Source of the DNA: Streptomyces sp. JHA26
GTDB lineage: Bacteria; Actinomycetota; Actinomycetes; Streptomycetales; Streptomycetaceae
Reading direction: 5' to 3'
Assembly (NCBI RefSeq): GCF_002005565.1
Contig: NZ_BDJC01000034.1
Coordinates: 19,397 to 83,396 of the forward strand
DNA: 64,000 nt
The number at the start of each line of letters is the position of its first letter. Position 1 is the stretch's first letter. The notes under the pieces were generated by a model that was given only the letters and a program-made list of their open reading frames with translations, made no database searches and was not told the origin of the DNA. The translations under genes were made by a program, and so were the position numbers. Of the stretch, positions 26,250 to 34,280 are shown in pieces.

Positions 26250-26408
26250 GGTGTCTCCGTCGTGAGGAGGTGTCAAAGGCCAGTACGCGAGCTCGACTCC
26301 CGGGCACTCCTGCGCATGTGCTCCACACCTCCTCGTCGACAGCGCCGGCCTGCACCGGGGCAGGCGGCTGGGTGAACCTAGCTGGCCGATCGACTCCTGG
26401 GCAACGGG

Positions 26409-26771
26409 TTAACGAAAAGGCCGTGCGCGTGTGTGGTACAGCCACTCGTTGACGGCCGCGACGAGGACGGTCGCCTCATGGCGGACCGCGAGCTTGTCGT
26501 ACCTCGTGGCCACAGCGCGACGCCTTTCGAGTCGATTGGTGCCACGTTCGACCGCGTGCCGAGCCTTGTGGTCCTCGGCGTCGAACTTGGGCGGCCGGCC
26601 GCCGTGAGCGCCGGCTCTCTTGCGGTTGCGGGCCTGGTCGGCCTTGCCCGGGATGGCGCGGCGGATGCCACGTCGGCGCAGGTAGGCACGGTTTCTGCGG
26701 GAGACGTACGCCTCGTCGGCCCGCACGCGATCGGGGCGGACGCGTGGCCGGCCCGGTCCGATGCGCGGCAC
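26409..26771 (-). pseudogene. IS5-family transposase C-terminal fragment
   Basis: 120 codons equal to the C-terminal part of an IS5-family transposase: GPGRPRVRPDRVRADEAY followed by SRRNRAYLRRRGIRRAIPGK, then GGRPPKFDAEDHKARHAVER with the final catalytic Glu, and ATRYDKLAVRHEATVLVAA at the end. Homology extends slightly upstream of the GTG at 26771 (EKVRVPR, to about 26785) but the N-terminal half is gone. The subgroup differs from the fragment at 25138. Nonfunctional. Confidence 0.75.
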
Positions 26772-27085
26772 ACGAACCTTCTCCGGACACCGGGACGCGG
26801 GTCACGGAGCCGACGAGGACGCCGGTGACTTCATCGGCTGGATCGGCTGGATCGCCGAGACGTCCGGACACAAGGCATCGTGAGCGGCGGTCGGGCCCGG
26901 CGTCGAGGAGGCGTACGGCCGGGCGACGGGCCTGAAACCGGCAGGCAGGGCGGTCGGCGCGGTCCGCGCCCGGCCCGCCTGCGGCCGGCCATGCCGCCGC
27001 TCCCGGTGGCGCGACCACCCGGACCTGACGTGCACGCGTCGCTTTATAGTCACCTGGGGACACCATCACCAGGGGGAGCACGCAC
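26772..27085. other. Gene-free stretch before lipoprotein gene
   Basis: 314 bases, probably scar DNA beside the transposase fragment. On the plus strand an open stretch ends at TGA about 26881 after the duplicated codons for IGWIGWIAE, encoded by two direct copies of TCGGCTGGA; it is too short to identify. The last 30 bases carry the AGGGGGAG ribosome binding site of the next gene. Confidence 0.4.
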
Positions 27086-27892
27086 ATGCGACGTACAAGA
27101 ACACTGGTCACCGTCGCCGTGCTGAGCGCCATCGGCATGCTGCTGCTCGGTGCCTGCGGGACCCTGCGGGCCGGTTCCGGCGGGACGACCGCGACACCGA
27201 CGGAGTCGGCGCGCTGGCAGACGTTCGCGCCGTTCCGGGTGACCGCTGCCCGGCTCGCCGACGACCGGCGCACCCTCAGCGTCGACGCCGAGGTGCCCGG
27301 CGACGGGAAGACGTGCGCGCGTGACCTGAAGGCGGTCGTCACGGACGCCTCGGAGCGCACCGTGTGGGTGCAGGTGACGTTCTCCGCCCTGACGGGCGGC
27401 GCCCCGCGCGCCGACTGCAGCAGGACCGCGACGGCCACGGCGCAGGTGCGGCTGCCGTCCCCGCTCGGCCACCGCGAACTGGCCATGGGCACCCACACCG
27501 TGTTCACCGCGGACGGCGCCCACCTGCCCGACCTGCGCCTGTGCGGCGAACTCGGCTGCCACCCCGCACCCACCGGCTGCACCCCCGCCTCCTACGACCA
27601 GGCGGTGATGGCCCTCGACGTACCGGAGCACACCATGCGCGGCGAGGAGCACTGCGACGGGAAGTGGCTGGTGTTCGACGTCTCCTCGCGCATGGGGCCG
27701 GCATGCCCCGAGGGCGCGGGTCCCGGCTGCGGGGCGAGCCGCGGTGACCGCTGGTTCTTCCGGGCCGAGAAGTCGGGCTGGGAGCCGGTCGCCCGCAGCA
27801 CGAAGGGCGGATGCACCGACGTGCACCGCATCGAGCCCGACTTCCCCTCCGCCCTGTGCGCCGGTCTCCCCCCGCTCGAGCGGTCGGAGTAG
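27086..27892 (+). CDS. Lipoprotein of unknown function
   Basis: A 268-residue lipoprotein. Residues 5-24 are a lipoprotein signal (VLSAIGMLLLGAC) with the lipid-anchored Cys24, so it sits on the outer face of the membrane. The mature part contains many cysteines, around ten, suggesting disulphides. Its beta-rich sequence starts WQTFAPFRVTAARLADDRRT and ends in WFFRAEKSGWEPVARST. No enzyme motif is visible. AGGGGGAG is nine bases upstream of the ATG. Function unknown. Confidence 0.8.
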   Translation: MRRTRTLVTVAVLSAIGMLLLGACGTLRAGSGGTTATPTESARWQTFAPFRVTAARLADDRRTLSVDAEVPGDGKTCARDLKAVVTDASERTVWVQVTFSALTGGAPRADCSRTATATAQVRLPSPLGHRELAMGTHTVFTADGAHLPDLRLCGELGCHPAPTGCTPASYDQAVMALDVPEHTMRGEEHCDGKWLVFDVSSRMGPACPEGAGPGCGASRGDRWFFRAEKSGWEPVARSTKGGCTDVHRIEPDFPSALCAGLPPLERSE

Positions 27893-28178
27893 GGTCTGCG
27901 CCGAAGCCGCAGGCAACGGCCGCCACCGGGCACGGTCGCCTCGGAGCGGACGACGGGCCCCGGTTCCGCGGGAGCACCCGGACCCCCGCGAACGGTTCGC
28001 AGGACAGTGGCTCGACGCGTACGGCCCTCTCTCACGGCATCCCTGGGCGGCCCGGATCCCGGCGAGCGGCGTGACCGATGTGGCCCCTGCCGTGAGCGCG
28101 GCGGACGGTGCCGTCGGGCCGGGGGCGACCGGATACAGTGCGCGAGACGGCAACCCGGCCAGGGAGGGGAACGGTCGC

Positions 28179-29399
28179 GTGACCGATACCAGCGAGACTC
28201 GGCCCGCCGCGGGCGAAACGCAGGCGCCGCGACAGAGCCGACTGCACCGTGTGATGCGCTATGTCCCCCTGATCGCGCCCGTCCTGCTGTGGGCCGTGCC
28301 CTGCTGGGTGCTTCTGTACGCCGGTCAGCACTGGCCGTTGCCCGTCACGCTCGCCGGTACCGCCCTGTTCGTCCTCGGCCTCCTCTGCATGCCGCTCGCG
28401 ATGGTGCGCGGCCACGGCCGGCGCCAGCAGGACCGGGCGGCGATCATCGGTGACACGCTGCTGGGCTCCAGCTGGATCCTGTTCACCTGGTCCGTTCTGC
28501 TCGGCGTCCTGCTGCGGCTCGCCCTGACCGTGGCCGGTGCCGGCGACGGTCAGGACCGCGCCCGGACCGTCACCTGGGCCGTCCTCGGCACCACCGCCGT
28601 CCTGCTCGCCTGGGGGTACGCCGAGGCCCGCCGGGTGCCCCGTGTGCGCCGGCTCGACGTGCGGCTCCCGCGCCTGGGTGCCGGTCTGGACGGCCTCCGT
28701 GTCGTCCTCGTCACCGACACCCACTACGGTCCGCTCGATCGCGCCCGCTGGTCGGAGCGGGTGTGCGAGACGGTGAACACGCTGGAGGCCGACCTGGTCT
28801 GTCACACCGGCGACATCGCGGACGGCACGGCCGAGCGCCGCCGTCGTCAGGCCGTGCCCCTCGGTACCGTCCGGGCCACCCGGGCCCGGGTCTACGTCAC
28901 CGGGAACCACGAGTACTACAGCGAGGCCGAGGGCTGGGTCGACCTGATGGACGAGCTGGGCTGGGAGCCGCTGCGCAACCGGCATCTGCTGCTCGAACGC
29001 GGGGGCGACACCCTCGTGGTGGCCGGTGTGGACGACGTCACCGCCGAGTCGTCCGGGCTGGCGGGCCACCGCGCCCACCTCGCCGGGGCCCTGGACGGTG
29101 CCGATCCCGACCTGCCCGTCCTGCTCCTGGCACATCAGCCCAAGTTCGTCGACCGCGCGGCGGCGGCCGGCGTCGACCTCCAGCTCTCCGGCCACACCCA
29201 CGGCGGGCAGATCTGGCCGTTCCACCACCTGGTCCGTCTCGACCAGCCCGCTCTCTCCGGCCTCAGCCGCCACGGCGCCCGCACCCTCCTCTACACCAGC
29301 CGCGGCACCGGCTTCTGGGGTCCGCCGTTCCGCGTCTTCGCCCCCAGCGAGATCACCCTGCTCGTGCTCCGCTCCCCGGACCTGCCCACCGCGGCGTGA
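28179..29399 (+). CDS. Membrane-bound metallophosphoesterase
   Basis: A 406-residue membrane protein. The N-terminal 150 residues contain about four membrane segments (PLIAPVLLWAVPCWVLLYAG, LAGTALFVLGLLCMPLAM, LFTWSVLLGVLLRLAL and VLGTTAVLLAWGYA). The rest is a calcineurin-like phosphoesterase with the full dimetal motif set: VLVTDTHYGPL, CHTGDIADGT, VTGNHEYYSE, LLLAHQPKF and LSGHTHGGQ. It resembles YkoQ/YaeI-type phosphodiesterases that may act on lipids or nucleotides. The start is GTG at 28179, nine bases after GGGAGGGG. A longer in-frame reading from further upstream overlaps the lipoprotein gene and has no support. Confidence 0.9.
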   Translation: MTDTSETRPAAGETQAPRQSRLHRVMRYVPLIAPVLLWAVPCWVLLYAGQHWPLPVTLAGTALFVLGLLCMPLAMVRGHGRRQQDRAAIIGDTLLGSSWILFTWSVLLGVLLRLALTVAGAGDGQDRARTVTWAVLGTTAVLLAWGYAEARRVPRVRRLDVRLPRLGAGLDGLRVVLVTDTHYGPLDRARWSERVCETVNTLEADLVCHTGDIADGTAERRRRQAVPLGTVRATRARVYVTGNHEYYSEAEGWVDLMDELGWEPLRNRHLLLERGGDTLVVAGVDDVTAESSGLAGHRAHLAGALDGADPDLPVLLLAHQPKFVDRAAAAGVDLQLSGHTHGGQIWPFHHLVRLDQPALSGLSRHGARTLLYTSRGTGFWGPPFRVFAPSEITLLVLRSPDLPTAA

Positions 29400-29406
29400 C
29401 GGCACG

Positions 29407-29571
29407 TCAGGAACGGACGGTCCACGGACCGCCCGGCGCCGGGGCGGCGAGCACGGTGAGCGACTGCGGTGACTCGACCCGGTCCGGCAGCGCGTCGAGC
29501 TCCGACCATGCGAGCCGGACCCGTGTCCACGACTGTCGTGCCCTCCGGTGCGAGATGCCCGAGAGGGGCAC
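29407..29571 (-). CDS. Doubtful 54-codon reading frame after the permease
   Basis: A short frame with natural-looking composition (WTRVRLAWSELDALPDRV, ending APGGPWTVRS). It is in the same frame as the permease, separated from it by the permease TGA at 29599 and ten codons. It may be a remnant of a downstream gene or chance. No ribosome binding site lies before the GTG at 29571. Listed because the stretch is otherwise empty. Confidence 0.2.
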   Translation of the reverse strand: MPLSGISHRRARQSWTRVRLAWSELDALPDRVESPQSLTVLAAPAPGGPWTVRS

Positions 29572-29598
29572 CGTACCGGCCGCGACCGTGGCTCCGGC

Positions 29599-31158
29599 TC
29601 AGTCCTCGGCGACCAGGGCGGGCGTCGACTTCGTGAGCACCTCACCGCGGAAGAACGCGGGGCTCCGCCGGCGCATCACACTCATGATCACCACGCCGAG
29701 GACGAGCAGGCCCACGCCGATCACGAACACCGAGCCGACGCCGAACACGGACGACCCGCTCCCGTAGGCGGGGTCCCACATGTCGGCGAGCGTCTTGGCG
29801 AAGACCGCCGAGAGCAGCACTCCACCGAGGACGGGGAAGACTCCCTTGAACACGAGATCGCGTCCGGACCTCAGGAGATCGGCACGGAAGTACCAGGCGC
29901 AGGCGAAGGCCGTCAGCGCGTAGTAGAAGCAGATCATCAGGCCCAGCGCGTAGATCGTGTCGACCAGCACGTGCTCGCTGACCAGCGTCATCACCGTGTA
30001 GAAGACGCCGGTCGCGACGCCCGCGGTGACCGTGGCCCGGCCCGGGGTGCGATAGCGCGGGTGGACCTCGGCGTAGGAGACGGGCAGCGCCTCGTAGGTC
30101 GCCATGGCGAGGACCGTGCGGGCCACGGGGATGAACGTCGTCTGGAGGCTGGCCGCGGCCGACGCGAGGACCGCGACGAACAGCGCGACGCCCAGCACGG
30201 AACCCATGACGGGGCCGGCGAGGGCGGCGAAGACGTTGTCCGAGGTGTCGGGGTTCGCGAGGCCCAGGCCCCGGTCGCCGGAGCCCACGATCATCTGCGC
30301 CGCGACGCCCGTGGCCAGGTAGGAGCCGACGAGCACGACCATGGCGACGAGCGCCGCACGGCCCGGCGTGCTGCTGCTGCCGCTGGTCTCCTCGTTGGCG
30401 GTGAGACACGCGTCCCAGCCCCAGTACATGAAGATCGACAGTGACAGACCGGCCGTGAACGCGGCGAACGACTGGACGGCGAAGGGGTTCAGCCACGACC
30501 AGGAGAATTCGGCCGAGGTCGGGAAGTCGGCGCTTCCGGCCTTGGCGAAGGCCATGATCACGAAGACGGCCAGGACCAGCAGTTGCAGCGCCACCAGGGT
30601 GTACTGCAAGCCCTTGGTCGCCGTCATGCCGCGGTAGCTGATCACGGTGGCGACGGCGATGAGCGCCAGGCAGGTCACGATGTGCACGGCCTTGTTCCCG
30701 TCGAGCGCCGCCACCGGGTCGCTGCCGGTGATCTCGCCGGCGAGCAGCCAGAAGTAGGAGGTGGCGACGCCGGCCAGGTTCGACAGCACGATGATCGTGG
30801 CGATGACCAGGCCCCAGCCGCACATCCACCCCACGCGCGGACCGAACGCCTTGACCGTCCAGGTGAACGAGGTGCCGCAGTCGGGCATGGCCTTGTTCAG
30901 CTCGCGGTAGGCGAAGGCGACGAGCAGCATCGGCAGGAAGCCGGCGAGGAACACGGCGGGCATCTGCACGCCGACCTCGCCGGCGGTGGAGCCGAGCGTC
31001 GAGGTGAGGCAGTACACCGGGGCCACGGTGGAGACTCCGATGACCGCGCTGCCCAACAGGCCCACGGAATCGCCGCCCAGTCCCTTGCTGCGCATGCCGT
31101 CGGCAGGGGCCCCGTCGTCTTTGGCGGTGGCCGGAGAACGCGTGTCCAGCTGAGTCAT
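29599..31158 (-). CDS. APC-family amino acid permease
   Basis: A 519-residue integral membrane transporter of the amino acid-polyamine-organocation superfamily, with about 12 membrane segments. Typical motifs are the first helix GLLGSAVIGVSTVAPVYCLT, the YRELNKAMPDCGTSFTW block and MYWGWDACLTANEETSGSSS, near the cytoplasmic loop after helix 6. The substrate, an amino acid or amine, is uncertain. ATG 31158 begins MTQLDTRS. A TTG two codons earlier (31164) has AGGA about nine bases upstream and may be the real start. No enzyme gene for a matching catabolic route is adjacent. Confidence 0.9.
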   Translation of the reverse strand: MTQLDTRSPATAKDDGAPADGMRSKGLGGDSVGLLGSAVIGVSTVAPVYCLTSTLGSTAGEVGVQMPAVFLAGFLPMLLVAFAYRELNKAMPDCGTSFTWTVKAFGPRVGWMCGWGLVIATIIVLSNLAGVATSYFWLLAGEITGSDPVAALDGNKAVHIVTCLALIAVATVISYRGMTATKGLQYTLVALQLLVLAVFVIMAFAKAGSADFPTSAEFSWSWLNPFAVQSFAAFTAGLSLSIFMYWGWDACLTANEETSGSSSTPGRAALVAMVVLVGSYLATGVAAQMIVGSGDRGLGLANPDTSDNVFAALAGPVMGSVLGVALFVAVLASAAASLQTTFIPVARTVLAMATYEALPVSYAEVHPRYRTPGRATVTAGVATGVFYTVMTLVSEHVLVDTIYALGLMICFYYALTAFACAWYFRADLLRSGRDLVFKGVFPVLGGVLLSAVFAKTLADMWDPAYGSGSSVFGVGSVFVIGVGLLVLGVVIMSVMRRRSPAFFRGEVLTKSTPALVAED

Positions 31159-31564
31159 GAACAAGACGTTAAATCCTGCGCATTTCGTGGTGCGGTCGCT
31201 CGAAGTGAGGTAACAGGCACACGAAGAGCCAGGGATTCACATAGAGAAACGATCAACTTCCCTCATTTTCGAAGGCTCATCCGACACCCAGAACACCCGT
31301 TCCAAAGAGTGAGTGGCAGGTGTCCGATATTCGGTAACCGCACCACTGTCCGATTTACGCCCCTCGAAGTCTTCCGTGCGATTCACGTCACACTCCGAGG
31401 CGGAGCACTCCTTCCGGGCCGGCCGCCGACCGCGGTGTCCGCCGACAGCGCCCCGGCGAGGTGGATCGGCGCCGCCGGCATCGGCACCCCGCCGCGGTCC
31501 GCGCGGCCCCCGGCCGGCCCGACCGGGCTCGGCGCCCCGGTCACGGGCGGGCCCGCCCACGGGA
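31159..31564. other. Gene-poor region upstream of permease
   Basis: No convincing gene. The part next to the permease (31165-31400) is less GC-rich than its surroundings and probably holds the permease promoter. The segment 31400-31564 is high in GC, has only Arg/Pro-rich open frames, and leads into the reductase remnant at 31565. Confidence 0.4.
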
Positions 31565-31702
31565 GTGCGGCCGCGCATCGTGCCGCTCGTGCTCGGCGCC
31601 GGCACGCGGCTGTTCGCGGGCGTCCCGCCGCCGGAACCGGAGCAGGCGGCGTCGCGACCGGCGAGCCTGGTCACTCGTGCGGCCCGCCGCGTACCGTGCT
31701 GA
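31565..31702 (+). pseudogene. RibD-type reductase C-terminal remnant
   Basis: 45 codons ending at TGA 31700 resemble the last part of dihydrofolate-reductase/RibD C-terminal family proteins: IVPLVLGAGTRLFAGVPPPE, followed by a degenerate form of the final strand. The N-terminal 140 residues of such proteins are not found upstream. It is read as a leftover C-terminus. Confidence 0.5.
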
Positions 31703-31754
31703 GCCGGAGGGCGCCGTCGTCCGGCCGCGTCACGCACTCGGCGGGGCCCGTGGT

Positions 31755-31779
31755 GCGTGCCCGGGGACTCTTCGGGTAC
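31755..31779 (+). promoter_or_regulatory. Candidate sigma-B-type promoter upstream of MarR gene
   Basis: GCGT (31755-31758), 15 bases, then GGGTAC (31774-31779) fits the loose Streptomyces sigma-B/sigma-H pattern GNNT-N14-16-GGGTA. It lies 58 bases before the MarR start and next to a stressosome locus. The motif is short, so chance cannot be excluded. Confidence 0.3.
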
Positions 31780-31836
31780 CGCGTGGGGGTGAGGACGGTG
31801 TTCGTACCGGCAGGTGGTTGTTGAAGTGATGCGCTC

Positions 31837-32340
31837 GTGACGCGCCTCGGTGGCTCCGGGGAGGACTCGGCGATCGGACCGGCCGACGATCCCATGGCTC
31901 GCGCGCTGGAGATCGCCGATGCGGTGGAGTTCCTGACGCACCTGTGGACCGTGGCCGCTCAGGGAACGAGTCTGCGCCTGTCCGCGCACCAGCTGCGGGC
32001 CCTGCGCGTCCTGGAGGAGGAACCGGGGCTCAACCTCACCGCTCTGGCGGAGCGCATGGAGATGGGACCGCCGACCGCCAGCCGGCTGTGCGACAGGGTC
32101 GAGGCGGCCGGTCTCATGGAGCGGGTACTGCATCCACGCAAGCGGCGTGAGGTGCAACTGCGTCTCACCGGACACGGCCGGCAGATGCTGGACGAGGTCG
32201 CATCGCGCCGCGCACACGCGCTGGCCGCCGTGCTCACGGCCATGGACCCGCGCGCCCGTGAGTCGCTGCACCGCGGCATGCTCGGCCTCCTGGCCGCACG
32301 CGACCGCGGCGCTCCGGACGCGGACGCCTCCGGGCCCTGA
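31837..32340 (+). CDS. MarR-family regulator 1 flanking stressosome genes
   Basis: A 167-residue winged-helix regulator. The DNA-binding part is LSAHQLRALRVLEEEPGL then LTALAERMEMGPPTASRLCD, with recognition helix and wing ending VLHPRKRREVQLRLTGHG; helical dimerisation segments lie on both sides. It is clearly related to the second MarR protein at 35593 (shared SRLCDR--AAGL-ERV and RREV-L-L-G-GR). The two point towards or away from the rsb cluster between them. GTG start at 31837 has only a weak ribosome binding site. Its target is unknown; the TTGCC/GGCAA sites at 34198 are candidates. Confidence 0.88.
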   Translation: MTRLGGSGEDSAIGPADDPMARALEIADAVEFLTHLWTVAAQGTSLRLSAHQLRALRVLEEEPGLNLTALAERMEMGPPTASRLCDRVEAAGLMERVLHPRKRREVQLRLTGHGRQMLDEVASRRAHALAAVLTAMDPRARESLHRGMLGLLAARDRGAPDADASGP

Positions 32341-32396
32341 GCGGCCCCGAGCGCGAAGAGGCCCTGACGCCCCTCACCGGGGTGTCCGGGACCCGC

Positions 32397-32840
32397 TCAC
32401 GGTGTCTCCGTGCGGGCCGAGGGGAAGCCGGTGACCCAGTCGGTGATGGTGACGGTGGTGCCCCGGCCGGGGCGGCTGTCGAGGGTGAACTCCTGGACGA
32501 GTCGCCTGGCCCCGCTCAGCCCCAGTCCCAAGCCGCCGCCGGAGGTGTAGCCCTCGGTCATGGCCTGCTCGACGTCGCGGATGCCGGGGCCGGCGTCGAC
32601 GAAGGACAGCCGCAGTCCGCGTCCGGCACCGTCCTCCAGCCGTGTCACCTCCAGGTGTCCGCCGCCGCCGTGCACGAGGGTGTTCCGGGCGAGCTCGCTG
32701 ACCGCGGTCACCAGCTTCGTCTGCTGCACCAGGCCGTAACCGAGGCTCGCGGCGGCCTGGCGCACGTACTGACGCACCCGGCCCAGGTCCACGTCGGAGC
32801 CGATGGGCAGTCGGGTCGTCGAGGCGAGTGGGGCACGCAT
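32397..32840 (-). CDS. rsbT: RsbT-like stressosome switch kinase
   Basis: A 147-residue GHKL ATPase/kinase of the RsbT type. It shows the N box VSELARNTLVHGGGGHLEV, the G1 box DAGPGIRDV and the G2 box GGGLGLGLSGARRL. In characterised systems RsbT phosphorylates RsbS and RsbR, leaves the stressosome and activates a PP2C phosphatase, which in turn frees a stress sigma factor from its anti-sigma factor. The ATG at 32840 overlaps the rsbS stop (ATGA), so it is translationally coupled. It is the last gene of the rsbRST set. Confidence 0.92.
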   Translation of the reverse strand: MRAPLASTTRLPIGSDVDLGRVRQYVRQAAASLGYGLVQQTKLVTAVSELARNTLVHGGGGHLEVTRLEDGAGRGLRLSFVDAGPGIRDVEQAMTEGYTSGGGLGLGLSGARRLVQEFTLDSRPGRGTTVTITDWVTGFPSARTETP

Positions 32841-33259
32841 CACGCACCCTCTTCCGGGTGAGCGGGCGGGGCCGGCGAAGGGGACCGGTCCAGCAGGAAC
32901 AGGGCCCTGTCGACGTCCAGGGCCGTCTCCAGGCCGGGGAGGACGAGGCCCAGCTCGACGAGGGTGACGGCCACGGCGGGGCGCATGCCGGCCAGGACGG
33001 TGCGCGTGGCCAGCAGGCCGGCGCTCGCCGCGATCTCGGCCAGGACACGGGCGAGGAAGGAGTCGACGATGTCCACTCCGGAGATGTCGATCACGACGCC
33101 GCCCACCGGCGCCGGGCCGGAGGCGATGCGCCGGGCGATGTCGTGCTGCAGCTGTTCGGCCGCGCTGTCGTGCGGTTCCCTCTGGAGCGTGACCAGCAGC
33201 ACGTCTCCCAGGGTGAGCACCGGGACGGACGCCGAAGGCACGGCGAAGAGGTCGGTCAC
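32840..33259 (-). CDS. rsbS: RsbS-like STAS stressosome scaffold protein
   Basis: A 139-residue single STAS domain protein. The strand-helix unit GGVVIDISGVDIVDSFLARV contains the Ser expected to be phosphorylated by RsbT; the following region is TRTVLAGMRPAVAVTLVELG. A 20-residue Pro-rich tail ends it. It would form the stressosome core with RsbR and hold RsbT. Start GTG at 33259 overlaps the rsbR stop codon (GTGA), and its own stop overlaps the rsbT start. Confidence 0.92.
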   Translation of the reverse strand: MTDLFAVPSASVPVLTLGDVLLVTLQREPHDSAAEQLQHDIARRIASGPAPVGGVVIDISGVDIVDSFLARVLAEIAASAGLLATRTVLAGMRPAVAVTLVELGLVLPGLETALDVDRALFLLDRSPSPAPPAHPEEGA

Positions 33260-34146
33260 CGCGGGTCCGCTCCGGAAACCGGGCGCGAGGGGACGACGAT
33301 GCCCTGCCGGTTGAGCGCGTAGGCCAGGGCGTCGGCCAGGGTGGCCCGCGTGACGACGGTGCCGAGGTCGATGCCGAGGTGGACGATGGTCTGGGCGATG
33401 GCGGGCCGGATCCCGGAGACGATGCACTCCGCGCCCATCAGACCGGCCGCGGCGACCGTCTTCATCAGGTGCTGGGCGACGAGCGAGTCGACGGTCGGCA
33501 CACCGGTGATGTCGAGGATGGCGTACCGGGAGCGCTCGGCGACGATCGCTTCCAGCAGGTTCTCCATGACGACCTGGCTGCGGGCGCTGTCCAGCGTGCC
33601 GATCAGCGGCACGGCGACGATGCCCTCCCACAGCTTGATGACCGGGGTGGCGACCTCCAGCAGCTGCTCTCGCTGACGGGCGATCAGTTCCTCGCCCGCG
33701 CTGACCGTCGTCTGCACGACCACCAGGCGGAGCGTGCCCATCAGGACCGTCAGCGCCAGCATGCCCGCGTGCGCCCGCTCGCTCGACGGGTCCTCGTACT
33801 CGGCCCGCAGCAGCGCGCCGACCGGCTCGCGCAGGCCGGCGACCTCGTCGGCGATCTGTGACCGGCCGGCTCCGGCCCGGCTGCGGGATGCGGACATCCG
33901 GCCGAGTTGGTCCCGCACGGCGCCGAACCCGGGCGCCCCGGCGTCCTCCAGGCGCCCGGAGCGGGCCACGTCGGCCAGGGCGTCCACCACGGCCTTGCAC
34001 GCCTCGACCGCTTCGTCCCTCGAGACGGTGAACACCGTGCGGAACAGCGCGGCGTCGGCCCATCGCTGGGCAATCTGTTCCCGGCGCCGTTCGAGAAAAC
34101 CGGCCACGTCCCGCGCCACGTCGAGAGCCTTGTCGTGCTCCGCCAT
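33256..34146 (-). CDS. rsbR: RsbR-like stressosome sensor
   Basis: A 296-residue RsbR paralogue. Residues 1-150 are the RsbRD_N, non-heme-globin-like sensor domain (GFLERRREQIAQRWADAALF); a linker helix follows, and residues 175-285 are the STAS domain (LDITGVPTVDSLVAQHLMK, ECIVSGIRPAIAQTIVHLG) carrying Thr/Ser residues that RsbT can phosphorylate. The start at 34146 is preferred to an ATG two codons earlier because GGGAG lies nine bases upstream. The promoter region holds the palindromes at 34198-34219. Confidence 0.93.
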   Translation of the reverse strand: MAEHDKALDVARDVAGFLERRREQIAQRWADAALFRTVFTVSRDEAVEACKAVVDALADVARSGRLEDAGAPGFGAVRDQLGRMSASRSRAGAGRSQIADEVAGLREPVGALLRAEYEDPSSERAHAGMLALTVLMGTLRLVVVQTTVSAGEELIARQREQLLEVATPVIKLWEGIVAVPLIGTLDSARSQVVMENLLEAIVAERSRYAILDITGVPTVDSLVAQHLMKTVAAAGLMGAECIVSGIRPAIAQTIVHLGIDLGTVVTRATLADALAYALNRQGIVVPSRPVSGADPR

Positions 34147-34197
34147 CTGCATCGTCTCCCTGCTGGGTCCCACGGCCGGCCGTACGGCGGGCCGTGC

Positions 34198-34219
34198 GGC
34201 AATTATTGCCTCATGGCAA
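34198..34219. promoter_or_regulatory. Overlapping GGCAAT/ATTGCC palindromes before rsbR
   Basis: GGCAATTATTGCC (34198-34210, 6-bp arms) overlaps TTGCCTCATGGCAA (34206-34219, 5-bp arms, 4-base spacer), giving three or four copies of one half-site, 52-73 bases before the rsbR start. The size and symmetry suit a MarR-family dimer, and MarR genes flank this cluster. The same half-sites recur at 36196-36242. Confidence 0.6.
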
Positions 34220-34280
34220 ATAACGGCGTGCCGGAGTGTGGCGGCCTACACGCGATCGTCACGTCCCGGCGACCCGGCCG

